Below, in pieces: positions 1-5,678 of a stretch of 5,678 bases of DNA. Source of the stretch: Cyclobacteriaceae bacterium (GTDB taxonomy: Bacteria > Bacteroidota > Bacteroidia > Cytophagales > Cyclobacteriaceae); NCBI GenBank assembly GCA_030637245.1, contig DAOVVI010000140.1, forward strand, positions 1 to 5,678, given 5' to 3'. Every line of letters begins with the position of its first letter. Position 1 is the stretch's first letter. The notes under the pieces were generated by a model. The model saw only the letters and a program-made list of their open reading frames with translations. It was not told the origin of the DNA and ran no database searches. Both the position numbers and the translations under genes were made by a program.

Positions 1-57
1 CTACATAGTTTAATGATAAGGTAAAGGTAAACCGGAACTAGTAAAGAAAAGAGACCA

Positions 58-89
58 AATCGGTAAGCGGCATAAAATAATCGGTAAGC
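58..89. repeat. 11-bp direct repeat, 21-bp period
   Basis: The 11-mer AATCGGTAAGC occurs at 58-68 and again exactly at 79-89, so the copies are 21 bp apart, about two helical turns. The surrounding 1-300 stretch has no open frame of useful length on either strand. Two copies on the same face of the helix could be a regulator site for a gene left of the window, but two short copies could also be chance. No function is assigned. Confidence 0.4.
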
Positions 90-114
90 CATTGGATTTG
101 CTCAGTTAAGAAAG

Positions 115-146
115 AATTCAATATTTACATCCTAATTCATTGAATT
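115..146. repeat. AT-rich inverted repeat
   Basis: AATTCAAT at 115-122 is the exact reverse complement of ATTGAATT at 139-146, with a 16-bp spacer. The arms are short and very AT-rich, so a stem would be weak and the match could arise by chance in this composition. There is no T-tract that would make it a terminator. Confidence 0.25.
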
Positions 147-311
147 AAATGGTTCTACTGTTATTTAGTGGAAATGATTAAATGTGTTAATGCTTAAATG
201 CTATAATTTGTTACTGTACGATGAAATTTTAGCTTTTGTTACCTGTAGCAGGCAGGTTTCATTTGCATTGTTTGCAAACCTTATCAATTCTTCTCTATCA
301 TTAACCCAACC

Positions 312-423
312 AATAGCCGTCACTCTGAGGGCGTATCCCGAATGAGTCTGTTAGCTATCTCCAATGATCTCGCGAACAGCCACCAGACTCCTCAGTCGTT
401 CCTCCTTCAGAGTGACGGCTATT
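312..423. repeat. Long imperfect hairpin, MITE-like or interspersed repeat
   Basis: The outer arms are perfect 17-bp inverted repeats: 312-328 (AATAGCCGTCACTCTGA) and 407-423 (its exact reverse complement). Inner pairings continue the fold: GAGTCTG at 344-350 with CAGACTC at 384-390, or alternatively 339-346 with 391-398 (one mismatch), and CTGTT at 348-352 with AACAG at 375-379. The unit is about 112 bp, is richer in GC than its surroundings and has no coding capacity. From memory, intergenic repeats with GTCAYTCTGA-like arms are common in Bacteroidota genomes. This makes a non-autonomous mobile element or a REP/BIME-like repeat the best reading. No target-site duplication is obvious. It lies downstream of the isomerase gene and could also affect its transcript end. 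Confidence 0.75.
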
Positions 424-479
424 TATAAGGTCAGCTGGCGCAGCGTTTCGCTTGTGTTCTTAACAACATTTGGTATTTT

Positions 480-506
480 ACAACAAAAGCCAGACACCCG
501 ATCTGG
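480..506 (-). terminator. Possible intrinsic terminator after the isomerase gene
   Basis: On the minus strand, six bases after the isomerase stop codon, CCAGA pairs with TCTGG (plus 502-506 and 490-494) around a 7-base loop. The sequence then runs into CTTTTGTTG. A 5-bp stem and a broken T-tract make this a modest terminator. Position and orientation fit well. Confidence 0.45.
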
Positions 507-512
507 GAGACA

Positions 513-1475
513 TTAACCACGGGCCAGCCCTGCTTTTGCAAATTGCTGCTTTATAAAGGTCAACTCTTTTTTCAGTATTTTGGCCGCCATTTCATTTTTC
601 TCATTCAAGGTAAACTGTTCTTCCGGACCTGGAAACATCGGGTATTCAATATGTAATGAAAGCGGCCCTGACAAACCAATCTTTTTATATAAAGAGAAGA
701 ATTGCTCAAAGTCAACCATACCCTCACCCAGTGGTACATTCTTGACAACCCACTTCCCTTGTTTTTCCCATACAAAGTCCTTCATGACGGTACAACTGAT
801 AAAATTTTTGATCAATTTCATATCCACAGGCCACGACAGTCCTCCTTCCACGATAGCATGCCGTGGGTCGAATTGACTACCAATAAACTTGGGATCTAGT
901 CCTTTGAGCAGATACCACAAATCCCAAATAGAGGCTCCAACATAATTTCCGGCATGATTTTGATAAGCTCCATGAATATTATACTTCGCATTCATTTCAG
1001 AAAGCTTCTCAGCCTTTTTTCTAAAAATATCAAGGTTCTCTACTATTTCCAGCTTTGGATCATATCGGTAGTAGGCCATCCGATAATACCTGATCCCACA
1101 TTCAGAAGCAGTTTTTAATACCTTTTCCGTAAGCGGATCAGCAGCGTCATTAATGTTGGTTGCCATCATAGGCACATCAACTCCTGCCGATTTAATTTCT
1201 TCGACAGCTTTAGGTAATAATTCCTCTACCTTTTCCGGTGGCACATGACCTCCTTTTCTAACTGTCAGATCAACTCCATCATAACCGAGTTGCTTTGTAA
1301 ATTCGCCGACGCCCATAAAGTCAAGCCAATGCAGGTGCTTAGAAAAAATACAAATCTGATTACTTTTAACTGAGTTTGGTTTTACATTGAAATTTAAAAA
1401 CGGTATAGTTGCCATGGCAAGGGTACTTTTTTTTATAAAATCTCTTCTTCTGGAATTAAAACTATTCTCTTTCAT
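513..1475 (-). CDS. Tat-exported sugar phosphate isomerase/epimerase-like TIM-barrel protein
   Basis: This 320-residue protein belongs to the xylose isomerase-like TIM-barrel superfamily (AP endonuclease 2-type fold), whose members isomerise or epimerise sugars and polyols using a divalent metal. The N-terminus has a twin-arginine signal (RRDFIK at residues 10-15, then a hydrophobic stretch to about 28), so export of the folded protein to the periplasm is expected. The family-typical GYDGVDLTVRKGGHVPP lies at 64-80. Likely metal or substrate residues are H174 in NHAG, D203 and H206 in FDPRHA, D233 in MKDF, and E278 in HIEYP. Length is normal for secreted Bacteroidota members. The start at 1475 is supported because the Tat motif follows directly. 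The gene stands alone, with a terminator-like hairpin after it and a divergent small gene upstream. The substrate cannot be told from sequence. Confidence 0.88.
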   Translation of the reverse strand: MKENSFNSRRRDFIKKSTLAMATIPFLNFNVKPNSVKSNQICIFSKHLHWLDFMGVGEFTKQLGYDGVDLTVRKGGHVPPEKVEELLPKAVEEIKSAGVDVPMMATNINDAADPLTEKVLKTASECGIRYYRMAYYRYDPKLEIVENLDIFRKKAEKLSEMNAKYNIHGAYQNHAGNYVGASIWDLWYLLKGLDPKFIGSQFDPRHAIVEGGLSWPVDMKLIKNFISCTVMKDFVWEKQGKWVVKNVPLGEGMVDFEQFFSLYKKIGLSGPLSLHIEYPMFPGPEEQFTLNEKNEMAAKILKKELTFIKQQFAKAGLARG

Positions 1476-1603
1476 AGTGGAGTTTAAATATTTATATAAA
1501 AGGATTGAAGTGTAAAAAGCTTACTCAAATTAGTCAAAGATTTTGATAGAATTACGATTTTTATGATCTTTCCCAATTAAATAAACTGTCAGTAATTACA
1601 AAT
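1476..1603. promoter_or_regulatory. Divergent intergenic region, presumed promoters
   Basis: These 128 AT-rich bases separate the isomerase (minus) from the 49-codon gene (plus), so both promoters should lie here. I find no clean match to the Bacteroidota promoter consensus (TTG, then TAnnTTTG) in either direction. The assignment rests on gene layout only. Confidence 0.35.
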
Positions 1604-1753
1604 ATGAAACATGTTACTTTCAATATCCTTGCAAAGGTCAATAAAGCAATTCTGCCAAGTTATAAAAATAAAGATCTTACCAAATTGACAAAAATGGATA
1701 AAGTGATCATTGGGTGGCGCATATGGGTAACACTGAATGCTTTAGGGAATTAA
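1604..1753 (+). CDS. Small basic protein, short Bacteroidota 'SsrA-binding protein'-like
   Basis: A 49-codon frame runs from ATG at 1604 to TAA at 1753. The product starts MKHVTFNILAKVNKAILPSY and ends with a tryptophan-rich segment IIGWRIWVTLNALGN. It is basic. From memory, this pattern (MKK.xFxxLAKxNKxxLPSxxxK near the start, GWRxxVTxxAL at the end) is that of a roughly 50-residue protein widespread in Bacteroidota. Databases often call it 'SsrA-binding protein', although it is far too short to be SmpB (about 150 residues). Its true function is unknown to me, and a role in tmRNA trans-translation should not be assumed. It diverges from the isomerase gene and converges on the ACT-domain gene, with 13 bases between the stop codons. 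There is no Shine-Dalgarno box, as is usual in this phylum. Confidence 0.75.
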   Translation: MKHVTFNILAKVNKAILPSYKNKDLTKLTKMDKVIIGWRIWVTLNALGN

Positions 1754-1766
1754 TTTATCTGGTAAT

Positions 1767-2144
1767 TCACTTATTGATTTTAAACGTTTTTTGCAACACA
1801 TCTACCGCAATTTCAACCTGTTCATCTTTCACCAAAATATAATCTGTGTCAAATGTGGAAATGGCAAAAATACTAATCCCATTTTCGGAAAGAGGACGAA
1901 TAACTTGCTGAAGTATCCCAACCAATGAAAAGTCAAGCGTCCCAATGATCTTGAAAGCCTTCCAACCTTCATTTGCAAATTGATGATTTGGCAAATTTTT
2001 TATATCGATCACTAATGATATTTCATCACCGGTTTTAGTAAATGAGACAAACTTAGCTTTCCCAATTAGTTCACCCAGTTTATCAGGGTCAGATAATTTT
2101 GCAATGGCCAAATCAAAATCCATTAATTGAAGCTCTATTTCCAT
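1767..2144 (-). CDS. ACT domain-containing protein
   Basis: This 125-residue cytoplasmic protein has no signal peptide or membrane segment. Its C-terminal half (about residues 60-121) reads as an ACT domain of the ACT_7 type: GWKAFKIIGTLDFSL at 60-74, then a helix, then GISIFAISTFDTDYILV at 89-105. That last segment is the family's most recognisable strand-turn-strand. ACT domains bind small ligands, usually amino acids, and regulate enzymes or act as sensors; the same fold type occurs in CASTOR-like arginine sensors. The N-terminal half is probably a second, diverged ACT-like unit. No catalytic domain is attached, so it would act on a partner. It is the last gene of the operon, starting 6 bases after the stop of the 564-residue gene, which suggests translational coupling. 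The ligand is unknown. Confidence 0.85.
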   Translation of the reverse strand: MEIELQLMDFDLAIAKLSDPDKLGELIGKAKFVSFTKTGDEISLVIDIKNLPNHQFANEGWKAFKIIGTLDFSLVGILQQVIRPLSENGISIFAISTFDTDYILVKDEQVEIAVDVLQKTFKINK

Positions 2145-2150
2145 TGTTTG

Positions 2151-3845
2151 TCAGGAAAAAATTTTATTGAGGATCTTTACTGAAATTGCATAGGTTGACT
2201 TAACTCCCTCTAAACCCAGGCTACCAGAAGCCAGTGTATTACTTGTTAATAATGGATTATCAGAAGCATAATATGCATATCGTAATTTCACATCTTCCCG
2301 GATACTTCTCCGTATTTTCGATGCTGACTGAATGGCTTTTTGATAATGGGCCCCTTCCATTTCTAACCCAATAGCCTTCCATGAAGATTTTAAAAAATAA
2401 TCCAATACATCGACATTCTGTAAGCTTGTGCCAAGTACCGATACCATTGGACCATCGGTAACATGCATACCAAGGTTTTCAAAGTCTTCCTTTTTCAGGT
2501 CATTATCAATTGGATAATTATCTGCAGTCCCTTCAAAAACATGTGCGGTCGGCACCATAACATCCCCTTTGGTACCTCCCAATATTCCCGCTTTCCCCAT
2601 AATAGAAATCGAATGAACATTAATTGGAAGCGCAGTATCTTCCTCAATTTCATAACTTTTCAGCAATTCATCCATAGTTTCATAGGCTTGCTCACCAAAA
2701 GCATAGTCCATGATTAACAATACCGGTTTTTCCCTGAGTAATTTTGACCGATTAATTTGAAGTTCATCAGAAAGCTTATTTATTGGAAGTTTCGTTGTAT
2801 CAATTATCTGTACGGTAATATTTGTTCCCGATGTATCTGCAATTTCTGCAAGGCCGTTTTTAACTGCAAATCCTAATACTTTTTTACGAAGGCTTGCATT
2901 TTCCTTATTGCTTAATTGCTCAGCCAGTTCTTCAATTGTCTCATTTTTTTTCGACGTGGTTAAAACAGGATAGGCATAAATAGAATTTACAAAGCTATGC
3001 AAATTTGCACTGATGATATGGAGCGGTCGTTCAAGCAACCCATTTGCATACAAATATTTTTTTATTTTAGTCGCCCATTGTTCCCCGTAGGTATGGTGTC
3101 CGATTCTTTCGCGTAGCGTAGAAGAAAATGTAATTTCCCTGGAAAGCCCGTGAGTTGTTTCTTCAATAGCCAGTCTGGCCATCCAATATATAATATGAAA
3201 CAGCGAATTTCTATTTGCAGAATTATCGAATTTAGTAAAGCCCTGCTCAGTTTCTTCGTAGGTTCTGCCTAACAATACACTCAGATGCGCAAATCCCTGC
3301 TCTTTATTATATTTTTCTTTTTTTACATCTTTATCGATAATTTCTTCAATCTTTTGCCATGCCAGGGTTTTGCGCCCTTTATGGTCTAAAGCATGCTTTT
3401 TTATTTTCTCAGCTTCGATAAATATAAAAGTCAGATGCGTCAGAATATCGTATATATCGCTCCGGCCCCTGGTTACTTCAATAAACATTTGATCCATATC
3501 CACCCGGTAGCAATTGCGCCTTCTTTTTGCGGGTATAATCACATCAAAATTGGAGTTTTCATAACCTTCCCGTGAAATAAGATTGATCTGCCTACACTCT
3601 TCAATACCATCAGGCAACCGATCCATAACATATAAAAGTCCATCTATTTCCACCTTTTCTTCATCAGCAATAGATCCGTAAATTTCCGGATTTAATGTAA
3701 GCAGCGATTTTATGATCGAACTACCCGACACTCCCAAAGGCTTATAACTTCCCCTGATAAACAAATGCCTCATAATGATATAAAGCCGCTCAATCGCAGC
3801 TCTTGACTCCTGGGCTTTAGTGCGCTGTTTAGTATGTATTTGCAT
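2151..3845 (-). CDS. Uncharacterised 564-residue protein with nucleoside-phosphorylase-like C-terminal domain
   Basis: I believe this is the Bacteroidota family listed as DUF6909, but that name is from memory. Residues 1 to about 370 are mostly helical, charged and of unrecognised fold; HIISANLHSFVNS at 276-288 looks like a conserved patch. From about 374 on, the pattern resembles the nucleoside phosphorylase/AMP nucleosidase superfamily: strand PVLLIMDYAFGEQ (374-386), glycine-rich MGKAGILGGTKGDVMVP (416-432), LGTSLQNVDVLDYF (471-484), GLEMEGAH (493-500) with the ribose-binding Met-Glu pair at 496-497, and YYASDNPL (525-532) with Asp529 where purine-acting enzymes keep their acid. Cleavage or binding of a nucleoside or nucleotide is a reasonable inference but not shown. 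There is no signal peptide. The gene starts 8 bases after the phosphatase stop and is followed 6 bases later by the ACT gene, so it is the middle gene of an operon. Confidence 0.8.
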   Translation of the reverse strand: MQIHTKQRTKAQESRAAIERLYIIMRHLFIRGSYKPLGVSGSSIIKSLLTLNPEIYGSIADEEKVEIDGLLYVMDRLPDGIEECRQINLISREGYENSNFDVIIPAKRRRNCYRVDMDQMFIEVTRGRSDIYDILTHLTFIFIEAEKIKKHALDHKGRKTLAWQKIEEIIDKDVKKEKYNKEQGFAHLSVLLGRTYEETEQGFTKFDNSANRNSLFHIIYWMARLAIEETTHGLSREITFSSTLRERIGHHTYGEQWATKIKKYLYANGLLERPLHIISANLHSFVNSIYAYPVLTTSKKNETIEELAEQLSNKENASLRKKVLGFAVKNGLAEIADTSGTNITVQIIDTTKLPINKLSDELQINRSKLLREKPVLLIMDYAFGEQAYETMDELLKSYEIEEDTALPINVHSISIMGKAGILGGTKGDVMVPTAHVFEGTADNYPIDNDLKKEDFENLGMHVTDGPMVSVLGTSLQNVDVLDYFLKSSWKAIGLEMEGAHYQKAIQSASKIRRSIREDVKLRYAYYASDNPLLTSNTLASGSLGLEGVKSTYAISVKILNKIFS

Positions 3846-3853
3846 AATCTCTG

Positions 3854-4630
3854 CTATTGGATTCTATAAAAATAATATGCTCCAAGATATTTCTGTCCGT
3901 TTAGATTTACTGCTTTATATCCTTCCTTCTTCAAATATCTTTTTATATACTTATTCATAAAACCATGTGAAAAAAGAATTACTTTTCCCTGCCTCACCGC
4001 CCGCCTGCCGGCGAGGCAGGGCAGGCGGGCATCATTCTCTGCCTTATCATTTAGAAAAAAAGCTGCTCTTCTCGATCTGTCTTTCGCCTGGGAAAATGAT
4101 TCAATACCTTTTTTATTAAATCCCATCATCCATACAATTCGTGTTGTAACAGACCAAAATTGCCTTGGAAGCTTAATATTTGGAAATTGAATGATCTTTC
4201 TTTCAAATTCATTAAACAGTGCATGCGATTCTAAAGGCATGGACTGATTAAAGGTTTTCTCCGCAGTATTAATCGCTCTTGGCAATTTACTTGTATAAAC
4301 AATATTTATGTCTTTCTCTCTCAAACAAATGGGTTTTTGTGCAAAATCGTAAACCCCAACGGAATCATACATTTCTATGTATCTGATGGCCTCATTTCGG
4401 TTCTTCCAACCTTTCTTATTCATGGCAGGTTCTCCATGGCGAAAAATAAAAATCTGCTGAATGCTGGATTCTTCAAAATCCTTAAGATCACTATTTCTTA
4501 TAAAATCGAGGCAAATACCATCACTTAGTTTTTTTAACTGAATACGCTCAATTTCCTTCTGATGATTATCCTGCGCTTTACAAATGGATAAAATTAAACA
4601 AAAGGCCAATGTGATGGATAGTTTATACAT
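3854..4630 (-). CDS. Secreted histidine phosphatase-family protein with in-frame repeat insertion
   Basis: This 258-residue protein begins with a Sec signal peptide (hydrophobic residues 4-16, likely cleavage after A19 in CKA-Q), so it should act in the periplasm. Branch-1 histidine phosphatase motifs are present: FRHGE with nucleophile H65 (63-67), YTSKLPRAINTAE (112-124) with phosphate-binding R118, NEFE (140-143) with a candidate proton donor, and FSHG with the second histidine H222 (220-223). These enzymes remove phosphate from small molecules or proteins; the substrate here is unknown. Residues 201-214 (from ARLP to AVRQ) are encoded by a GC-rich palindromic repeat that interrupts an otherwise AT-rich gene without breaking the frame. 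They sit in the loop just before the strand carrying H222, so activity may be retained. It is the first gene of the three-gene operon. Confidence 0.85.
   Translation of the reverse strand: MYKLSITLAFCLILSICKAQDNHQKEIERIQLKKLSDGICLDFIRNSDLKDFEESSIQQIFIFRHGEPAMNKKGWKNRNEAIRYIEMYDSVGVYDFAQKPICLREKDINIVYTSKLPRAINTAEKTFNQSMPLESHALFNEFERKIIQFPNIKLPRQFWSVTTRIVWMMGFNKKGIESFSQAKDRSRRAAFFLNDKAENDARLPCLAGRRAVRQGKVILFSHGFMNKYIKRYLKKEGYKAVNLNGQKYLGAYYFYRIQ
3987..4030. repeat. GC-rich palindromic repeat inserted inside the phosphatase gene
   Basis: Two nested inverted repeats are visible. CCCTGCCTC at 3987-3995 pairs with GAGGCAGGG at 4013-4021, and GCCCGCCTGCC at 3999-4009 pairs with GGCAGGCGGGC at 4020-4030. 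Within 3999-4030, 28 of 32 bases are G or C, in sharp contrast with the flanking AT-rich coding DNA. The segment adds about 14 codons in frame. Peptides of the ARLPAGRQ type, read from such palindromes, are familiar to me from predicted proteins of Bacteroidota and some other bacteria. This is therefore probably one copy of a genome-wide repeat family, comparable in behaviour to the palindromic elements found within genes of Rickettsia. Confidence 0.85.
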
Positions 4631-4724
4631 AAAACAATCAAATTCAGATCAGCTTAAAGATAGGCCTATAATTCCTTTGAGGTATAAAAAAAGCACATTA
4701 ATTTCACCCAAATTTTTTGAGTTC
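4631..4724. promoter_or_regulatory. Divergent promoter region with central palindrome
   Basis: These 94 bases lie between the phosphatase start (minus) and the chosen SDR start (plus), so the promoters of both units should be here. On the minus strand, TATCTTTA (plus 4655-4662) is one base off the Bacteroidota -7 element TAnnTTTG and lies about 25 bases before the phosphatase ATG. On the plus strand, TTCCTTTG at 4672-4679 is also one base off. Neither has a clear -33 TTG partner. The perfect palindrome ATAGGCCTAT (4660-4669) lies between them and could be an operator. Confidence 0.35.
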
Positions 4725-5612
4725 ATGGAAGGTAAAAATTGTATTGTTACCGGAGGTAATTCCGGAATTGGTTTTGAAACAGCGTTGGCGCTTGCAAATT
4801 TTGGGGCTAATGTAACCATTCTCAGCAGAAATCAGGAAAAGGCAGAGGCTTCCGTAAAATCGATTAAAGCCAAATCTCAAAATAATAACGTAGATTATAT
4901 TTTGGTAGATCTCAGCTCACAAATATCCCTAAAAGATGCCTCAAATTATATTCTTAAGGAATATGACAAAATAGACATTCTTGTAAACAACGCCGGCGCC
5001 TGGTTTTCAAAATTAGAGCTAACAGATGATGGGGTAGAAAGACAATTAGCCGTAAACCACCTGGCTTACTTTTTACTTACACATGAGTTATTAGGAGCGC
5101 TCCACAATTCCGATGACGCACGTATAATTTGTGTTGGATCCGACAGTCATTTCCATGGGAAAATACATTTTGAGGATCTTTCGCTCGGAAAAAAATATAA
5201 TGGATTAAAAGCATATGCACAATCTAAATTGGCAAATGCACTGTTTGTTTACGAACTCAACCGTCAACTTAAATCACGAGGAATCCATAATATATCCATC
5301 AATTGTGTGCAACCGGGACTTGTGAAAACAGACATCGGTTTGAAACACAGCATTTCGTTGCATGGTATTATCTGGAGATTACGAAGAATGGGAGGAGTTA
5401 GTCCTGCAAAAGGAGCTGAGACTTCCATTTATCTTGCCAGCGCTGATGAAGCAAAAAGCCAAAGCGGTAAGTACTGGGATAAATGCAAGCCAAAACCATC
5501 TTCAAAAAGATCTTACAATACAGAAGATGCAATAAAACTCTGGAACATCAGCAAAGACCTTTGCGGAATTGATGATTATTTTTCGCCGTTAATCAAGGAA
5601 AATCATTTGTAA
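4725..5612 (+). CDS. Short-chain dehydrogenase/reductase (retinol dehydrogenase-like SDR)
   Basis: Counted from ATG 4725, this is a 295-residue NAD(P)-dependent oxidoreductase of the classical SDR family with a single Rossmann domain, probably cytosolic. It shows TGGNSGIG at 9-16 (cofactor binding), NNAG at 88-91, structural Asn111 in VNHL, catalytic Ser139 in VGSDSH, YAQSK at 164-168 with catalytic Tyr164 and Lys168, and QPGLVKTDI at 196-204. SRN after the second strand suggests NADP(H) preference. The motif set is closest to retinol dehydrogenase/WW-domain oxidoreductase-like SDRs, but the substrate is not predictable. The frame stays open upstream to an ATG at 4584. That start would overlap the divergent phosphatase gene by 47 bases and add 47 unneeded residues, whereas MEGKNCIVTGG is a typical SDR beginning. 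The TTG at 4677 is a less likely alternative. Confidence 0.9.
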   Translation: MEGKNCIVTGGNSGIGFETALALANFGANVTILSRNQEKAEASVKSIKAKSQNNNVDYILVDLSSQISLKDASNYILKEYDKIDILVNNAGAWFSKLELTDDGVERQLAVNHLAYFLLTHELLGALHNSDDARIICVGSDSHFHGKIHFEDLSLGKKYNGLKAYAQSKLANALFVYELNRQLKSRGIHNISINCVQPGLVKTDIGLKHSISLHGIIWRLRRMGGVSPAKGAETSIYLASADEAKSQSGKYWDKCKPKPSSKRSYNTEDAIKLWNISKDLCGIDDYFSPLIKENHL

Positions 5613-5678
5613 ACACTGAAAATCCGCTCTAAAAGTCTCATTTTTATTCTGGTTGGAATAAACTTTACAATCTTGGTA
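5603..5678 (-). CDS. Possible C-terminal end of a convergent gene (partial)
   Basis: Reading the minus strand in from the right edge, one frame is open for 24 codons to a TGA at 5603-5605. It gives TKIVKFIPTRIKMRLLERIF followed by SVYK. This basic amphipathic tail resembles the C-termini of some SDR enzymes (a P-x-R segment followed by an RLL.R.F helix). The stop would overlap the 3' end of the plus-strand SDR gene by 10 bases. Another minus frame is open for 29 codons to a TAA at 5589-5591, so openness alone proves little. The call depends on sequence beyond the window. Confidence 0.3.
   Translation of the reverse strand, partial: TKIVKFIPTRIKMRLLERIFSVYK

Larger units (their letters stand above)
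1..311. other. Non-coding stretch, no gene seen
   Basis: All frames are broken by stops, and every ATG on either strand leads to a very short peptide. If a plus-strand gene enters from the left, at most a few C-terminal codons are present. Besides the two small repeats listed separately, there is a perfect 10-bp palindrome GTTTGCAAAC at 270-279 and a short GC-rich patch at 241-257. No tRNA, riboswitch or convincing promoter could be recognised. Confidence 0.6.

Noticed and set aside
241..257. ACCTG...CAGGT patch with GCAGGCAGG as a relic of the palindromic repeat seen at 3987-4030
   Set aside because: Only a few bases are shared and the arms are 5 bp; too short to support a relationship without other genome copies.
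1..512. CRISPR array or tRNA in the left non-coding stretch
   Set aside because: There are only two copies of one 11-mer with no regular spacer array, and no cloverleaf or TPsiC-arm signature is seen.
580..899. Plus-strand open frames opposite the isomerase gene
   Set aside because: They are antisense shadows of a well-supported protein and their translations show no recognisable motif.
1747..1768. GAATTA/TAATTC inverted repeat as a bidirectional terminator between convergent genes
   Set aside because: The stem is only 6 A/T-rich base pairs with no proper T-tract, so it would be unstable.
2463..2717. 84-codon plus-strand frame within the 564-residue gene
   Set aside because: It is antisense to a long coding region and gives a cysteine- and isoleucine-rich peptide without family resemblance; the same applies to 3393-3575 and 4337-4528.
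4577..4586. Lipoprotein reading of the phosphatase signal peptide (LSIC before C17)
   Set aside because: Isoleucine at the position before the cysteine is not accepted in a lipobox; a normal Sec cleavage after A19 fits better.
4584..4724. N-terminal extension of the SDR gene to the ATG at 4584
   Set aside because: It would overlap the divergent phosphatase coding region and its signal peptide, and it adds 47 residues with no SDR feature. The ATG at 4725 gives a standard SDR N-terminus.

Overview
The window looks like chromosomal DNA from a member of the Bacteroidota, probably a Cytophagales- or Sphingobacteriales-like bacterium. The grounds are AT-rich coding sequence, no clear Shine-Dalgarno boxes, protein families typical of that phylum, and GC-rich palindromic repeats of a kind I recall from such genomes. 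Assignment below phylum is a guess.

Layout from left to right. Positions 1-512 hold no gene. They contain a short direct repeat, an AT-rich inverted repeat, a long imperfect hairpin (312-423) that looks like a small interspersed repeat or MITE, and a terminator-like stem-loop. Positions 513-1475 (minus) encode a Tat-exported sugar phosphate isomerase/epimerase-like TIM barrel. A 49-codon gene on the plus strand (1604-1753) matches the short Bacteroidota proteins often labelled 'SsrA-binding protein'. Positions 1767-4630 (minus) form a tight three-gene operon, in transcription order: a secreted histidine phosphatase-family protein, a 564-residue protein with a nucleoside-phosphorylase-like C-terminal half, and a small ACT-domain protein, with gaps of 8 and 6 bases. 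Diverging from the operon on the plus strand is a short-chain dehydrogenase/reductase (SDR; 4725-5612, start revised from the longest possible ORF). At the right edge the last codons of a convergent minus-strand gene may be present.

How the genes might work together: the tight spacing suggests that the phosphatase, the nucleoside-phosphorylase-like protein and the ACT protein are co-expressed. A ligand-sensing ACT protein beside a nucleoside- or nucleotide-binding fold hints at nucleotide or amino-acid sensing, but nothing in the sequence proves this. The flanking isomerase and SDR have their own transcription units and no evident link to the operon.

The most notable points are an in-frame GC-rich palindromic repeat inside the phosphatase gene just before its second catalytic histidine, the overlooked 49-residue gene, and the uncharacterised nucleoside-phosphorylase-like/ACT operon. 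I see no CRISPR array, transposase gene, tRNA, rRNA or phage gene.
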